From Stutzerimonas stutzeri (GTDB taxonomy: Bacteria; Pseudomonadota; Gammaproteobacteria; Pseudomonadales; Pseudomonadaceae): a stretch of DNA of 64,000 bases. A model generated the notes under the pieces. The model was not told where the DNA came from. It searched no databases and saw only the letters and a program-made list of their open reading frames with translations. Below are positions 27,757-37,395 of this stretch, one piece after another; within the stretch, counting starts at the first letter, position 1, and every line of letters begins with the position of its first letter. The position numbers and the translations under genes were made by a program. The stretch lies in assembly GCF_024448715.1 (NCBI RefSeq), contig NZ_JAMOHZ010000002.1, positions 186,001 through 250,000 of the forward strand. The letters are read 5' to 3'.

Positions 27757-28427
27757 GGCCGCGCCTCCAGCACGTAGCCCACACCCCGGATGGTGTGTAT
27801 CAGGCGATCGCCGAAGGGTTCGTCCACTTTCATCCGCAGGCGACGAATCGCAACATCCACCACATTGGTATCGCAGTCGAAATTGATGTCCCACACCATG
27901 GCAGTTATTTCCGTACGCGTGAGGACTTCGCCAGTCCGGCGCATGAGCAGATGCAATAACGCAAATTCTTTGCTGGTGAGGTCGATACGCTGACCGCTCC
28001 GGTAAGCCCTATGCCGGGCCGGGTCCAGTTCGAGGTCGGCTACACGCAGGTTGCTCGGAAGTGTGACTGCCTCGCCTCGCCGCAACAGTGTCCGGATACG
28101 GGCAAGCAGCTCGGGGAACTGGAACGGCTTGACCAGATAGTCGTCGGCGCCCGATTCCAAGCCGCGGACTTTTTGCTCTAAGCGGCCATTGGCAGTCAGC
28201 ATGATGACGCGTGTCTGCTTACGCCGCCTGATGAGTTCGAGAACCTCCCACCCATCCATGGTTGGCAGATTCACATCTAGCAGCACGATGTCATAGTCGT
28301 TCTGCAGTGCCAGGTGAAACCCATCGAGGCCATCACTTACGCAATCGACCAAGTAACCACATTCGATAAGACCCTGCTGCAAGTATTCCGCAGCTTTGAT
28401 CTCGTCTTCGACAACCAGGATGCGCAT
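27753..28427 (-). CDS. czcR: Heavy-metal response regulator CzcR
   Basis: 224 residues from the ATG at 28427 (MRILVVEDEIKAAEYL), a better start than the longer frame. The receiver domain has D51 (IVLLDVNLP) and the VKPF Lys; the winged-helix domain carries VWDINFDCDTNVVDVAIRRL. It is a close relative of CopR in this window and likely recognises a similar inverted repeat. In P. aeruginosa CzcR activates czcCBA and represses oprD; here both targets are adjacent. Confidence 0.9.
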   Translation of the reverse strand: MRILVVEDEIKAAEYLQQGLIECGYLVDCVSDGLDGFHLALQNDYDIVLLDVNLPTMDGWEVLELIRRRKQTRVIMLTANGRLEQKVRGLESGADDYLVKPFQFPELLARIRTLLRRGEAVTLPSNLRVADLELDPARHRAYRSGQRIDLTSKEFALLHLLMRRTGEVLTRTEITAMVWDINFDCDTNVVDVAIRRLRMKVDEPFGDRLIHTIRGVGYVLEARP

Positions 28428-28599
28428 GTTTTGAGGTAACTCGGCAAGGAGGTGCGCGGTAAGCGGAACCAAAAAAATCCATGTAGTAACTAGGTCAAGA
28501 CGAAAGCGGCTTGGCTCTAGCGTGAAAGGCAGAGGCGAAAAGATCTGCCCAGGGAAGCGGGAAGCACTTTAACGCGGTAAAAGCCCTGTGAGGGCTATC

Positions 28600-28614
28600 T
28601 TGCGAATTTGTAAT
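28600..28614. promoter_or_regulatory. Degenerate CzcR/CopR box upstream of czcR
   Basis: TTGCGAATTTGTAAT keeps the right half GTAAT and an A/T-rich spacer but has a poor left half. 173 bp upstream of the czcR ATG at 28427. Confidence 0.45.
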
Positions 28615-28660
28615 CTACCGGTCATTTGGTTGACCCGCAGCGCGAGCGGGTGCACCAAAC

Positions 28661-28686
28661 GAAAAAAGGCGCCCTGATGGGCGCCT
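28661..28686 (-). terminator. Rho-independent terminator of the porin gene
   Basis: An 8-bp stem AGGCGCCC (28667-28674) / GGGCGCCT (28679-28686), TGAT loop, and six T on the minus strand (A at 28662-28667). Located 60 bp after the OprD stop. Confidence 0.88.
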
Positions 28687-28747
28687 GAAACACATCTTCA
28701 AACCAAGGGAGCAAAACTAAAGAAGATGTGGTGTTGCTCATGGTGTT

Positions 28748-30067
28748 TCACAAGATCGAGAGAGGGTACTCGGCGATGAATCGGACCTCATCGAGGTCGG
28801 ACTCGAAAGCAGTCGCCCGCGTGGTAGCCTGGCGCACCCGCAGAGACAAATCCTTGAGAGAGCCAGTCTGTACAACGTAGCGGGCTTCGACGTCGCGTTC
28901 CCAGCGGTTCTGTCCCGTCAGCGGCGCACCGTTATCGTCTTGGCGCATGTACACCTCGTTCGCGTTGCTGTAATCGGCGCCCCAACCGCGGGCGTAGCGG
29001 GTCATGAAAGTAAGCCCGGGTATGCCGTACTCCGCCATGTTCAGGTCGTAGCGCAGCATCCAGGACTGCTCTTTAGGTGAGTTGAAATCACTGTACTGAA
29101 TGGAGTTGTTCAGGTAGATCGAGTCCGCCTGGCGCAAGTAGTCAAAGTCGTTGTTACCGTTGTTTCGCTGATACGACGCCGTGACGGTGTGCGCGCCGAA
29201 GGCGACACCCAGGCTGGAGCTCCAGATGTTGTTGTTGAACTCGCCCAGCAACTCACGGCCTTCGTCGGTTGCCTTGTAATAGTTGAAGCTGGCCAGCAGC
29301 GCGACGATATCGGAGAGCGGATAGGTGGCCGACGCACCGAAGTAATGCTGGTTCCAGGCATCTTTGAGGCGGCTGGTGTACAGGCTAAGACTGATATTTT
29401 CATTCACGCTGTAGTCACCGCCTGCGTAGCCGAGCCAAGGCGCGTCTACGCCCCCGCCGTAGAAGGTGACGAAGTCTTCGTTCATGTTACTGGTGTTGGG
29501 CTGGCTCATCGCGTGCAAGCGGCCTCCCTGAAGGGTGAGGTCGTCCAGCGAGTTGTTCACAACGGTGACACCCTTGAAAGACTCCGGCAGCAGCCGAGAG
29601 TCGCCGAAGTGCACGACAGGTGTAGTGGGAAATACATCGCCGGCCTTGATCTCGGTGTCCAGCAAGCGTGCTTTCACCGCGCCCCCCACCCGTGTGAAGT
29701 CATCCTCAGGATCGCCAGCGCTGTCGTGGGGAAGCAGGTCGATGCTGCCGCCCACACCGGAGCGCCCCGAACCGGAGTCGAGCTTGAGGCCGAGCATGGC
29801 GAAAGCGTCGAAGCCAATCCCTACCGAGCCTTGGGTATATCCGGACTCGAAGAAGGCCATCAATCCGTGGGCCCATTCCTCGGAGTAGCCATTGCCGGCG
29901 GCACTCTCACCGTCGCGAAAATCCCGATTGAAATAGAAGTTGCGATTTATCAGCGATAGCGTGCTGCCTTCGATGAAGCCCTCGGCTGTTTCCGATTGGG
30001 CAAAGACCGGGGCGCTGCCCAATGCCAGTGAAAGGGCTGTCAGCGAAAAAACGGCCTTTTTGCTCAT
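28748..30067 (-). CDS. OprD-family outer-membrane porin
   Basis: 439 residues: signal peptide (1-23, ending VFAQ), then the OprD start motif GFIEGSTLSLINRNFYFNRD, many aromatic beta strands, and a C-terminal strand ending in a hydrophobic residue. Closest plan is the OprD/Opd substrate-specific porins for basic amino acids or small carboxylates; the substrate cannot be assigned. Single-gene unit with its own terminator, two boxes upstream, next to czcRS. Metal-linked porin control, as known for OprD in P. aeruginosa, is a plausible inference. Confidence 0.9.
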   Translation of the reverse strand: MSKKAVFSLTALSLALGSAPVFAQSETAEGFIEGSTLSLINRNFYFNRDFRDGESAAGNGYSEEWAHGLMAFFESGYTQGSVGIGFDAFAMLGLKLDSGSGRSGVGGSIDLLPHDSAGDPEDDFTRVGGAVKARLLDTEIKAGDVFPTTPVVHFGDSRLLPESFKGVTVVNNSLDDLTLQGGRLHAMSQPNTSNMNEDFVTFYGGGVDAPWLGYAGGDYSVNENISLSLYTSRLKDAWNQHYFGASATYPLSDIVALLASFNYYKATDEGRELLGEFNNNIWSSSLGVAFGAHTVTASYQRNNGNNDFDYLRQADSIYLNNSIQYSDFNSPKEQSWMLRYDLNMAEYGIPGLTFMTRYARGWGADYSNANEVYMRQDDNGAPLTGQNRWERDVEARYVVQTGSLKDLSLRVRQATTRATAFESDLDEVRFIAEYPLSIL

Positions 30068-30180
30068 GATGATGCTCCTTATGTACGGCAGGTCAGTGCT
30101 CGAATGACGCCTTTCGCCTTTTTGTTTTTAGCGCTTGGCCATGTTCTTCCCCTAGAGATGACGGCAGGATTAGCGGCAAA

Positions 30181-30195
30181 TGACTATTTTGTAAT
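30181..30195. promoter_or_regulatory. CzcR/CopR-type box near the porin start
   Basis: TGACTATTTTGTAAT, right half perfect, 114 bp upstream of the porin start on the minus strand. Confidence 0.6.
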
Positions 30196-30225
30196 CTGAG
30201 GAAGCCCAATCGCGCACTCCTTCGA

Positions 30226-30240
30226 TTACAGATTTGTAAT
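30226..30240. promoter_or_regulatory. CzcR/CopR-type box between porin and czcI
   Basis: TTACAGATTTGTAAT, perfect halves, about 230 bp before czcI on the plus strand. Could serve both divergent units. Confidence 0.72.
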
Positions 30241-30467
30241 GTTGCGGTCACCAGGTCGTTATCCACACTTATTTAAAGTCACCACCCCATAGCCATCAGC
30301 TATCTCGCCGGCTTGGCAAGGCTGATAAAAACGCTTTCGTGTATTTGTCTACTAAATTCAGGGCGAATCACTATCGCAGTAGAGGCGCATGTGTTTCGCG
30401 TCTTGGCGGGGGTAGTTCTTATGATTGGATTCGACATCTAAACCAGGAAGTCATCGTTTTGCCTTGG

Positions 30468-30848
30468 ATGAGAAAAATAGTTTTGCTGATGTTGCTAGCC
30501 TTGTTCCCATTGCAATCATCATGGGCAGTTGTTAGCACGAGCTGCAGTCATGAGGATGGTTCGGCAGCAAATCATCTTGGACATCACGAACATCCGCACG
30601 AGTCTCTGGGTACTGACGAGGAAGGATCGTCAAAAGCCGCAAAAAAAATCAGTCTGGATGGAGACTGTGTCTTTCATGGCGACCATATCAAGCCGCTTAT
30701 AACGAAAGGGATCTGTCCTGGTTCGGTATTATCAATGAGCTTGAAACCGTTTCCTTCTGCTAGCTACGCATCGGCTGAAGCGGGGCGTCCTGAGAAACCT
30801 AATTGGCGCATCGGTGCAAAACCGGTGGGACGCCAAAGTAACCAGTAA
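30468..30848 (+). CDS. czcI: CzcI-like periplasmic regulator/metal-binding protein
   Basis: About 126 residues from the ATG at 30468 (MRKIVLLMLLALFPLQSSWA, a signal peptide like those of CzcI). The mature part starts CSHEDGSAANHLGHHEHPHE, the conserved Cys-His cluster of CzcI, followed by a second Cys pair (GDCVFHGD, KGICPGS). The ribosome site is poor, so a slightly earlier start is possible. It precedes czcC by 58 bp, as in Cupriavidus czcICBA. Role thought to be regulatory or chaperone-like; unproven here. Confidence 0.78.
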   Translation: MRKIVLLMLLALFPLQSSWAVVSTSCSHEDGSAANHLGHHEHPHESLGTDEEGSSKAAKKISLDGDCVFHGDHIKPLITKGICPGSVLSMSLKPFPSASYASAEAGRPEKPNWRIGAKPVGRQSNQ

Positions 30849-30906
30849 GCGCCATTTATCTGTATCTGACGTCTCACCGAACCTTCCCTTTTTTTAGGAG
30901 ATTTCG

Positions 30907-32214
30907 GTGCGAAAAGCTCTTTTCTCGCTGGGGTTGACGACGTTGTCGTGCAATCTCGCCTTTGCGCAACCCTTAGAGTTGCCGACCTTCACACAGACCT
31001 TACCTGTCGGTGTGTCAAATACATTCCCCGTTGAGTCTGTCGAATCCATAAGCTTTCTACGCGCCTTGGAACTCGCTAGCTCTGCAAGCCCTGAACTGGC
31101 TGTTGCAAGACGTGAGCTGGCTGCTTCTCGCGCATTAATTAGCCAAGCCGGAGCACGTCCGAATCCAATATTGTCCGCTAGCCAGGAGGGAATCCGGGGC
31201 GATGCCCCGGAGACCACGCTTGAACTGAGCCAAGAAATAGAGCTGGGTGGTAAACGTTCGGCTCGTATTGAGGCGGCGCAACGAGCCTTGGACGTAGCAG
31301 CTGCTGACCTACAGGACGCCCAAGCTCGACTGAGGGGGGCAGTGATGGGCGCGTACTACGATGTGCTTACTGCTCAAGAACGGCTGGACCTCGCTCAGGC
31401 TGCTTCAAAGCTTGCGAAGCAAGCAGTGAACGTGGCCAATCGACGTGTGAGGGCCGGCATGGTTTCTCCCGTAGAGGAAACCCGGGCGCGGGTTGCGGCT
31501 ACTGGAGTGCAAGTAGAGCTTGCCCAGGCCACAGCTGAACTCGAAGCTGCGCGCACTCGGCTGGCGGCCAACTGGGGAAATCCACAGCCACGCTTTGAGC
31601 GAGTAAAAGAGCCGGCAGAGGCAGTGCCTCCTCTTCCCGAGCTAGCTGAGCTTTATAGCCGTTTGAACGATTCCGCCCAACTAACCCGCGCGCGTCGGGA
31701 GGCTGAAAGACGTCGGGCTGCGTTAAAGCTGGAAAGGACGAATCGCTTTTCTAACGTGACGGTTAGCGTAGGTGCCCAACGCTCAGATGAATATAACGGC
31801 ACGCTGGGATTGGTGAGTATCTCGATGCCCCTGCCGTTGTTTGATCGAAACCAAGGCAACATCGGAGCAGCGCAGGAACGGGCCTACCAGGCGCAGGACG
31901 AGCTCAACGCCGTCCATATACGCCTGAAAAGCGAACTTTCCCAAGCGCACATGCGGCTGCGCACTGCTCGCCAGCAGTTTGAACTGTTGCGCAACGATAT
32001 GCTCCCCAGTGCCCAAAGCGCTTATGAAGCTGCCAGCAAGGGGTTCGAACTTGGAAAATTCACGTTCCTTGACGTACTGGATGCTCAACGCACGCTTTTC
32101 CAAGCCCGATCTCAGTATCTGTCTGCGCTATCACAAGCTAACCAGGCGGCGGCAGAAATCTCGCGAATTGTCGGAGATGGGTCGGCCGTTATCACCTCGG
32201 CCACTCAGCCATAG
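30907..32214 (+). CDS. czcC: CzcC-like outer-membrane channel
   Basis: 435 residues from a GTG start with TTAGGAG 8 nt upstream. A signal peptide (1-20, ending LAFA) and two tandem TolC-type efflux domains rich in Ala/Arg/Glu helices. Forms the outer part of the CzcCBA divalent-metal pump. Spacing to czcB is 8 bp. Confidence 0.92.
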   Translation: MRKALFSLGLTTLSCNLAFAQPLELPTFTQTLPVGVSNTFPVESVESISFLRALELASSASPELAVARRELAASRALISQAGARPNPILSASQEGIRGDAPETTLELSQEIELGGKRSARIEAAQRALDVAAADLQDAQARLRGAVMGAYYDVLTAQERLDLAQAASKLAKQAVNVANRRVRAGMVSPVEETRARVAATGVQVELAQATAELEAARTRLAANWGNPQPRFERVKEPAEAVPPLPELAELYSRLNDSAQLTRARREAERRRAALKLERTNRFSNVTVSVGAQRSDEYNGTLGLVSISMPLPLFDRNQGNIGAAQERAYQAQDELNAVHIRLKSELSQAHMRLRTARQQFELLRNDMLPSAQSAYEAASKGFELGKFTFLDVLDAQRTLFQARSQYLSALSQANQAAAEISRIVGDGSAVITSATQP

Positions 32215-32222
32215 GAATCCAT

Positions 32223-33569
32223 ATGAAAAGTAAATCGAATACATCTTCCTTGGCTGGTCACAAGAAGCAGATTTTTTGGATCGTCGTCATATTAAGCGTG
32301 GCACTTATGCTTGGCGGATTGCTTCTTCGCAGTAGTCCAGCTGTGCCCGATGCGGGCGACGCACATAGCGAGCATGGTGACGAATCGGAGCATGAGGATG
32401 AAGGGCATTCGGATGAGGATGCAGAAGCCGAAGGAGATCATGGCCATGATGAAGGAGGCGCCGATAGCGATCACGAGGTCGGTGCGGCAGAGAAAGATGA
32501 GCATGAAGATGAGCCCGAGGGAGCGGAGCATACTGAAACAGCAGAGGTAGAACTCTCAGAGACACAAATCCTAGCCGCCGGCATCTCACTGGCAACTGCT
32601 CAGCCCGCAAAGATAAAAAGCGCAATTGAGCTGCCTGGCGAAATTACATTCAACCAAGACCGCACAGCGCAAGTTGTGCCTCGTCTCTCAGGTGTCGTTG
32701 AAGCGGTCAAAGTCGATTTGGGCGAACAGGTGAAACAGGGGCAAGTACTTGCTGTGATCGCGAGTACAGACCTGTCGGAACGTAGAAGCGAGTTCTACGC
32801 GGCGCAAAAACGTCTTGCATTGGCTCAAAAAACCTATCGACGCGAAAAGGAGCTATGGGAAGAGCGTATTTCTGCGGAACAGGATTATTTACAGGCACAA
32901 CAGGCTTTACGGGAAGCAGAGCTGACTGTTGCGAATGCAAACGCACAGCTACAAGCGCTTGGCAGTGATGCTGGCAAGCCAGACGCATTGAGCCGCTACG
33001 AACTCAGGGCGCCGTTCGATGGGATGATCGTTGAGAAGGACATCACGCTCGGTGAGTCAGTCAATACCGATGACCAGATATTCATCATTTCCGATCTCTC
33101 CACCGTGTGGGCAGATATCAGCGTTCCTGCCAATGCACTCAGCGCGGTACGAGTAGGCAGCAATGCCGTTATCGAGGCCACAGCATTCGAGTCCAGTGCC
33201 AATGGAACCGTTTCTTATGTCGGCTCACTTGTTGGTCAGCAAAGCCGCGCCGCTACCGCCCGGGTCACACTTCCCAACCCTGAAGGGGTTTGGCGCCCCG
33301 GCCTGTTCGTCAAAGTGCAGGTAGGCGCTGGCGAAGCATCCGTGCCAGTCGCAGTAAGTCCTGATGCGATCCACACATTGGAAGAAAAGCCGGTGGTGTT
33401 TGTACGGACCGACCATGGCTTTGCTGCTCAGCCAATCGTGAGTGGCCGCAGCGATAGTGACGCGGTCGAAATCAAGGAAGGCCTCCAGCCCGGAGCGCGC
33501 TATGCCTTGGATAACAGCTTCATCATCAAGTCCGAGCTTGGCAAAGCCAGCGCCTCGCATGCTCACTGA
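32223..33569 (+). CDS. czcB: CzcB-like membrane-fusion protein with His/Asp/Glu-rich N-terminus
   Basis: 448 residues. One N-terminal membrane anchor (about 15-36) precedes a striking His/Asp/Glu-rich stretch (about 40-105: repeats of HEDE, GHSDED, DHGHDE), typical of CzcB adaptors and suited to Zn/Co/Cd. The adaptor core then follows (lipoyl VVPRLSGVVEAVKVDLGEQV, helical hairpin, RAPFDGMIVEKDITLGESV). Links CzcA to CzcC. Confidence 0.94.
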   Translation: MKSKSNTSSLAGHKKQIFWIVVILSVALMLGGLLLRSSPAVPDAGDAHSEHGDESEHEDEGHSDEDAEAEGDHGHDEGGADSDHEVGAAEKDEHEDEPEGAEHTETAEVELSETQILAAGISLATAQPAKIKSAIELPGEITFNQDRTAQVVPRLSGVVEAVKVDLGEQVKQGQVLAVIASTDLSERRSEFYAAQKRLALAQKTYRREKELWEERISAEQDYLQAQQALREAELTVANANAQLQALGSDAGKPDALSRYELRAPFDGMIVEKDITLGESVNTDDQIFIISDLSTVWADISVPANALSAVRVGSNAVIEATAFESSANGTVSYVGSLVGQQSRAATARVTLPNPEGVWRPGLFVKVQVGAGEASVPVAVSPDAIHTLEEKPVVFVRTDHGFAAQPIVSGRSDSDAVEIKEGLQPGARYALDNSFIIKSELGKASASHAH

Positions 33570-33586
33570 TACGGAGTTATAGAATC

Positions 33587-36500
33587 GTGTTCGAACGTAT
33601 CATTCGTTTTTCTATCGAGCATCGCTGGTTGGTTATGCTAGCCGTGCTTGGCATGGCAGCGTTAGGAGCTTACAGCTACCAAAAGCTGCCTATCGATGCT
33701 GTCCCGGATATCACCAACGTACAGGTGCAAATCAACACTGCGGCGCCAGGTTATTCCCCGCTGGAAGTGGAGCAGCGTATTACCTACCCGCTCGAGACGG
33801 TAATGGCTGGGCTGCCCAAGCTCGAGCAGACACGATCCTTGTCTCGATATGGACTTTCTCAGATCACAGTTATTTTTGAGGAAGGCACTGACATCTATTT
33901 TGCCCGCCAACTTGTGAACGAGCGCCTGGGAGGGGCCAAAGATCAGCTCCCAGATGGCGTCACTCCAACACTTGGCCCTATTTCCACTGGGCTTGGCGAA
34001 ATCTATTTTTGGACGGTTGAAGCTGAGGAAGGTGCCACCAAATCGGACGGTACGCCGTATACCCCTGCTGACTTGCGTGAGATTCAAGATTGGATCATCA
34101 AACCGCAAGTCCGAAATGTACCTGGTGTTACTGAGATCAATACGATCGGAGGATATGCAAAGGAATATCAGATCGCCCCCAACCCAGACACTTTGCGGTC
34201 GTTTGGACTAACACTACAAGATTTGATCGAGGCGGTTGAGCAAAACAATAACAATCTAGGTGCCGGATATATTGAAAAGCGCGGCGAGCAGTATCTTGTT
34301 CGCGCTCCAGGGCAAATGCAGTCTGTGGAGGACATCCGCGATACCCTTATTAGCAACGTTGACGGTACCCCAGTGCGTATCCGCGACGTTGCGACGGTCG
34401 AGGTTGGAAAGGAGCTCCGCACTGGCGCAGCCACCGAGAATGGCCGCGAAGTGGTACTAGGTACGGCCTTCATGCTTATCGGTGAAAATAGCCGAGTAGT
34501 TTCAAGGGCTGTCGACGACAAGATGAAAGAGATAAACCTTTCGCTTCCGGAAGGCGTAAAGGCAATTACTGTCTACGATCGAACTGTACTCGTAGACAAA
34601 GCTATATCCACCGTTAAGAAGAACCTCACTGAGGGTGCCATTCTTGTTGTGGTTATACTTTTTCTCTTCTTAGGCAATATCCGGGCGGCGATCCTAACCG
34701 CGCTTGTGATACCGCTTTCTATGCTCTTCACGTTCACCGGCATGGTAGCCAATCAGGTCAGCGCCAACCTGATGAGCCTAGGCGCATTGGATTTCGGCAT
34801 CATTATCGATGGAGCCGTGGTGATTGTTGAGAACTGCGTGCGTCGACTTGCACACGCTCAGTCCCATCACGGACGGGCATTAACACTGTCCGAACGGCTT
34901 CATGAAGTATTCGCTGCGGCAAAGGAAGTGCGTCGGCCTCTATTGTATGGGCAGCTGATCATTATGATCGTGTATCTGCCGATATTCGCCCTTACAGGGG
35001 TAGAAGGTAAGATGTTCACGCCCATGGCGTTTACCGTAGTGACAGCGCTATTCGGGGCGATAATCCTTTCGGTGACGTTCGTCCCGGCGGCCGTTGCGCT
35101 CTTTATCGGTAAGCGGGTTACGGAAAAGGAAAACTTTCTAATCCGCAATGCTAAACGGGCCTACGCACCTGCGCTCGATGCGGTAATGGCCAACAAGCCA
35201 GCAGTGCTCACCTTTGCGGTAGTTGTAGTCATACTTTCTGGCCTCGTAGGGTCACGTATGGGCAGTGAATTCGTGCCTAGCCTCAACGAGGGAGACTTCG
35301 CTATCCAAGCCCTTCGTGTACCAGCTACCAGTCTTAGTCAGTCTGTAGAGATGCAGCAGCAGCTGGAGCGAAAGCTTATGGATGAGTTTCCGGAGATTGA
35401 ACGCATATTTGCGCGAACTGGCACTGCGGAAGTGGCATCGGATGCTATGCCTCCAAATATCTCTGACGGGTACGTCATGCTGAAGCCACAAGAACAGTGG
35501 CCGGATCCAGGCAAGTCGCGTAATCAGCTCTTAAGCGAGGTGCAAGCATCCGCCGCTGAGTTGCCGGGCAATAACTACGAGTTTTCCCAGCCGATTCAGC
35601 TGCGTTTCAACGAGCTGATTTCCGGAGTTCGTGCCGCGGTAGCCGTGAAAATCTATGGTGATGACATGGACGTTCTTAACAGCACGGCGGCGGAAGTATC
35701 CGAGGTGCTAGGACAAGTACCAGGCGCTTCAGAGGTTACGGTCGAGCAGACGACTGGCCTTCCCATGCTCACGATTGATATCGATCGCGATCAGATCGCA
35801 CGATACGGCCTGAGTCTAGATACCGTCCAGCAAGCGGTTGCAGTAGCTATCGGTGGCCGAGAGGCAGGCACCTTGTTTCAAGGAGATCGGCGTTTCGATA
35901 TCGTGGTTCGTTTACCGGACGAGATACGCAGCGATCTCGCCGCAATTGAGCGGCTTCCAATTGCCCTTCCAAGGGAATTAAACAGCACCATAAGTTATAT
36001 CCCCCTCGGCGAGGTGGCCACCCTGGATTTGGCCCCCGGTCCGAATCAGATCAGTAGAGAAGAAGGGAAACGGCGAATTGTCGTCAGTGCAAACGTCCGT
36101 GGTCGTGACATTGGATCATTCGTATCTGAGGCAGAACAGAAAATCCAGGCCCAGGTAGATATCCCGGCAGGTTATTGGATCGACTGGGGCGGTACCTTTG
36201 AGCAGCTTGAATCGGCAACGAAGCGGCTGCAGATTGTCGTCCCCGTGGCGCTGCTCCTGGTCTTCATTCTGCTTTTCATGATGTTCAACAATGTCAAAGA
36301 CGGTTTGTTGGTCTTTACAGGGATTCCATTTGCGCTCACCGGAGGCATTGTTGCGCTGTGGCTCAGAGATATCCCATTGTCCATTTCAGCAGGTGTTGGC
36401 TTTATTGCTCTGTCAGGCGTCGCCGTTCTAAATGGCCTGGTAATGATCTCCTTCATCCGTAGCCTACGGGAGCAAGGTTTACCTCTGGACACTGCGATCC

Positions 36501-36757
36501 GCGAAGGTGCCCTTACCCGGCTACGACCGGTATTGATGACAGCCTTAGTGGCTTCACTCGGGTTCGTTCCAATGGCCTTGAATGTGGGTACCGGTGCAGA
36601 GGTACAACGTCCCCTTGCGACGGTGGTGATCGGGGGGATTCTCTCCTCAACGGTGCTAACGCTATTAGTTTTGCCGTTGCTCTACCAGATGGCTCATCGA
36701 CGCGAAGACGAATTGGAGGAGCAAGAAATCGCGTTGGCCGCTGACAGAACAAGCTAG
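33587..36757 (+). CDS. czcA: RND heavy-metal efflux pump CzcA (Zn/Co/Cd)
   Basis: 1056 residues from a GTG start. The proton-relay set of CzcA is present at the canonical positions D402, D408 and E415 (DFGIIIDGAVVIVEN). The Cu/Ag-specific Met triad of CusA is absent at the equivalent sites (DFAIQALRVPA, FNELISGVRAA). This separates it from cusA at 14794-17958 and supports divalent-metal export. Followed by a hairpin that probably ends the czcICBA transcript. Confidence 0.96.
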   Translation: MFERIIRFSIEHRWLVMLAVLGMAALGAYSYQKLPIDAVPDITNVQVQINTAAPGYSPLEVEQRITYPLETVMAGLPKLEQTRSLSRYGLSQITVIFEEGTDIYFARQLVNERLGGAKDQLPDGVTPTLGPISTGLGEIYFWTVEAEEGATKSDGTPYTPADLREIQDWIIKPQVRNVPGVTEINTIGGYAKEYQIAPNPDTLRSFGLTLQDLIEAVEQNNNNLGAGYIEKRGEQYLVRAPGQMQSVEDIRDTLISNVDGTPVRIRDVATVEVGKELRTGAATENGREVVLGTAFMLIGENSRVVSRAVDDKMKEINLSLPEGVKAITVYDRTVLVDKAISTVKKNLTEGAILVVVILFLFLGNIRAAILTALVIPLSMLFTFTGMVANQVSANLMSLGALDFGIIIDGAVVIVENCVRRLAHAQSHHGRALTLSERLHEVFAAAKEVRRPLLYGQLIIMIVYLPIFALTGVEGKMFTPMAFTVVTALFGAIILSVTFVPAAVALFIGKRVTEKENFLIRNAKRAYAPALDAVMANKPAVLTFAVVVVILSGLVGSRMGSEFVPSLNEGDFAIQALRVPATSLSQSVEMQQQLERKLMDEFPEIERIFARTGTAEVASDAMPPNISDGYVMLKPQEQWPDPGKSRNQLLSEVQASAAELPGNNYEFSQPIQLRFNELISGVRAAVAVKIYGDDMDVLNSTAAEVSEVLGQVPGASEVTVEQTTGLPMLTIDIDRDQIARYGLSLDTVQQAVAVAIGGREAGTLFQGDRRFDIVVRLPDEIRSDLAAIERLPIALPRELNSTISYIPLGEVATLDLAPGPNQISREEGKRRIVVSANVRGRDIGSFVSEAEQKIQAQVDIPAGYWIDWGGTFEQLESATKRLQIVVPVALLLVFILLFMMFNNVKDGLLVFTGIPFALTGGIVALWLRDIPLSISAGVGFIALSGVAVLNGLVMISFIRSLREQGLPLDTAIREGALTRLRPVLMTALVASLGFVPMALNVGTGAEVQRPLATVVIGGILSSTVLTLLVLPLLYQMAHRREDELEEQEIALAADRTS

Positions 36758-36778
36758 AGATTGGATGGCGGCACACAA

Positions 36779-36812
36779 CGCCCCGTTCTTGCTAGCTAGC
36801 GAGAACGGGGCG
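36779..36812 (+). terminator. Hairpin after czcA
   Basis: A perfect 11-bp stem CGCCCCGTTCT (36779-36789) / AGAACGGGGCG (36802-36812) 22 bp past the czcA stop; the T-run after it is short. Confidence 0.65.
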
Positions 36813-36959
36813 CGTTAATTATCGGAGCGCAGTTTCATTAGCGGCGCAGCGGACAGCACAGCCTTTGTGGCGCAGTCTGATGCATCTAAGCGGTAAATAA
36901 AAAATTGCTCAGCGCTTAGTGCGTATGACTTTCGCTACATACGCGTCCTTGACCTGATG

Positions 36960-37275
36960 GCTTTCACCCACGGTGAGCTGACGAAGGATTATGCAAACAG
37001 CGACTGACCTGCCCCGGTCGGCAGCAAAGGGCGATAGCTACGACAAAGCCCTGGCTGGAACGATCAGCGGGCTGTGCAAGGCCGAGCTGACACCGTCAAT
37101 CATGGGCGAACCGTGAGGCCTTTGAGATAGCGACCCAGACATGGGTGCGCTGTACGCCACAGCGTCTGTTCAGCTCACTCGGACATGATCCTTGCGAAGG
37201 CTAATAACAACAGATCAGGCAATGGCGGCCTGACTTAAACGAAACGGCTTATATAAATTCCGGGCGATTCGCTGG
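36960..37275 (+). mobile_element. Degenerate IS3-family transposase 3' end and terminal repeat
   Basis: Translations in shifting frames give GDSYDKALAGTISGLCKAEL (about 37030-37090), the catalytic-core motif of IS3 OrfB, and end in QAMAA followed by TGA at 37231. The next bases GACTTAAACGAAACGGC and ...CCGGGCGATTC match the end of the IS3 fragment at 62300-62472. Several frameshifts and stops make it a pseudogene. It separates the czc operon from the third PtrA-like gene. Confidence 0.72.
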
Positions 37276-37303
37276 TAGCGATGTTGCGGGCAAGTTATGG
37301 AAA

Positions 37304-37328
37304 CAAAAAAGCGCCCCGAAGGGCGCTT
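37304..37328 (-). terminator. Rho-independent terminator of third PtrA-like gene
   Basis: Stem AAGCGCCC (37309-37316) / GGGCGCTT (37321-37328), CGAA loop, T-run on the minus strand (A at 37305-37310). Confidence 0.85.
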
Positions 37329-37395
37329 AGAGTGCAACTGCTTCCAAAGGAGATTGGAAGCTGCCGGAGGCGAATATCGTTCAGATATGAAGCGG

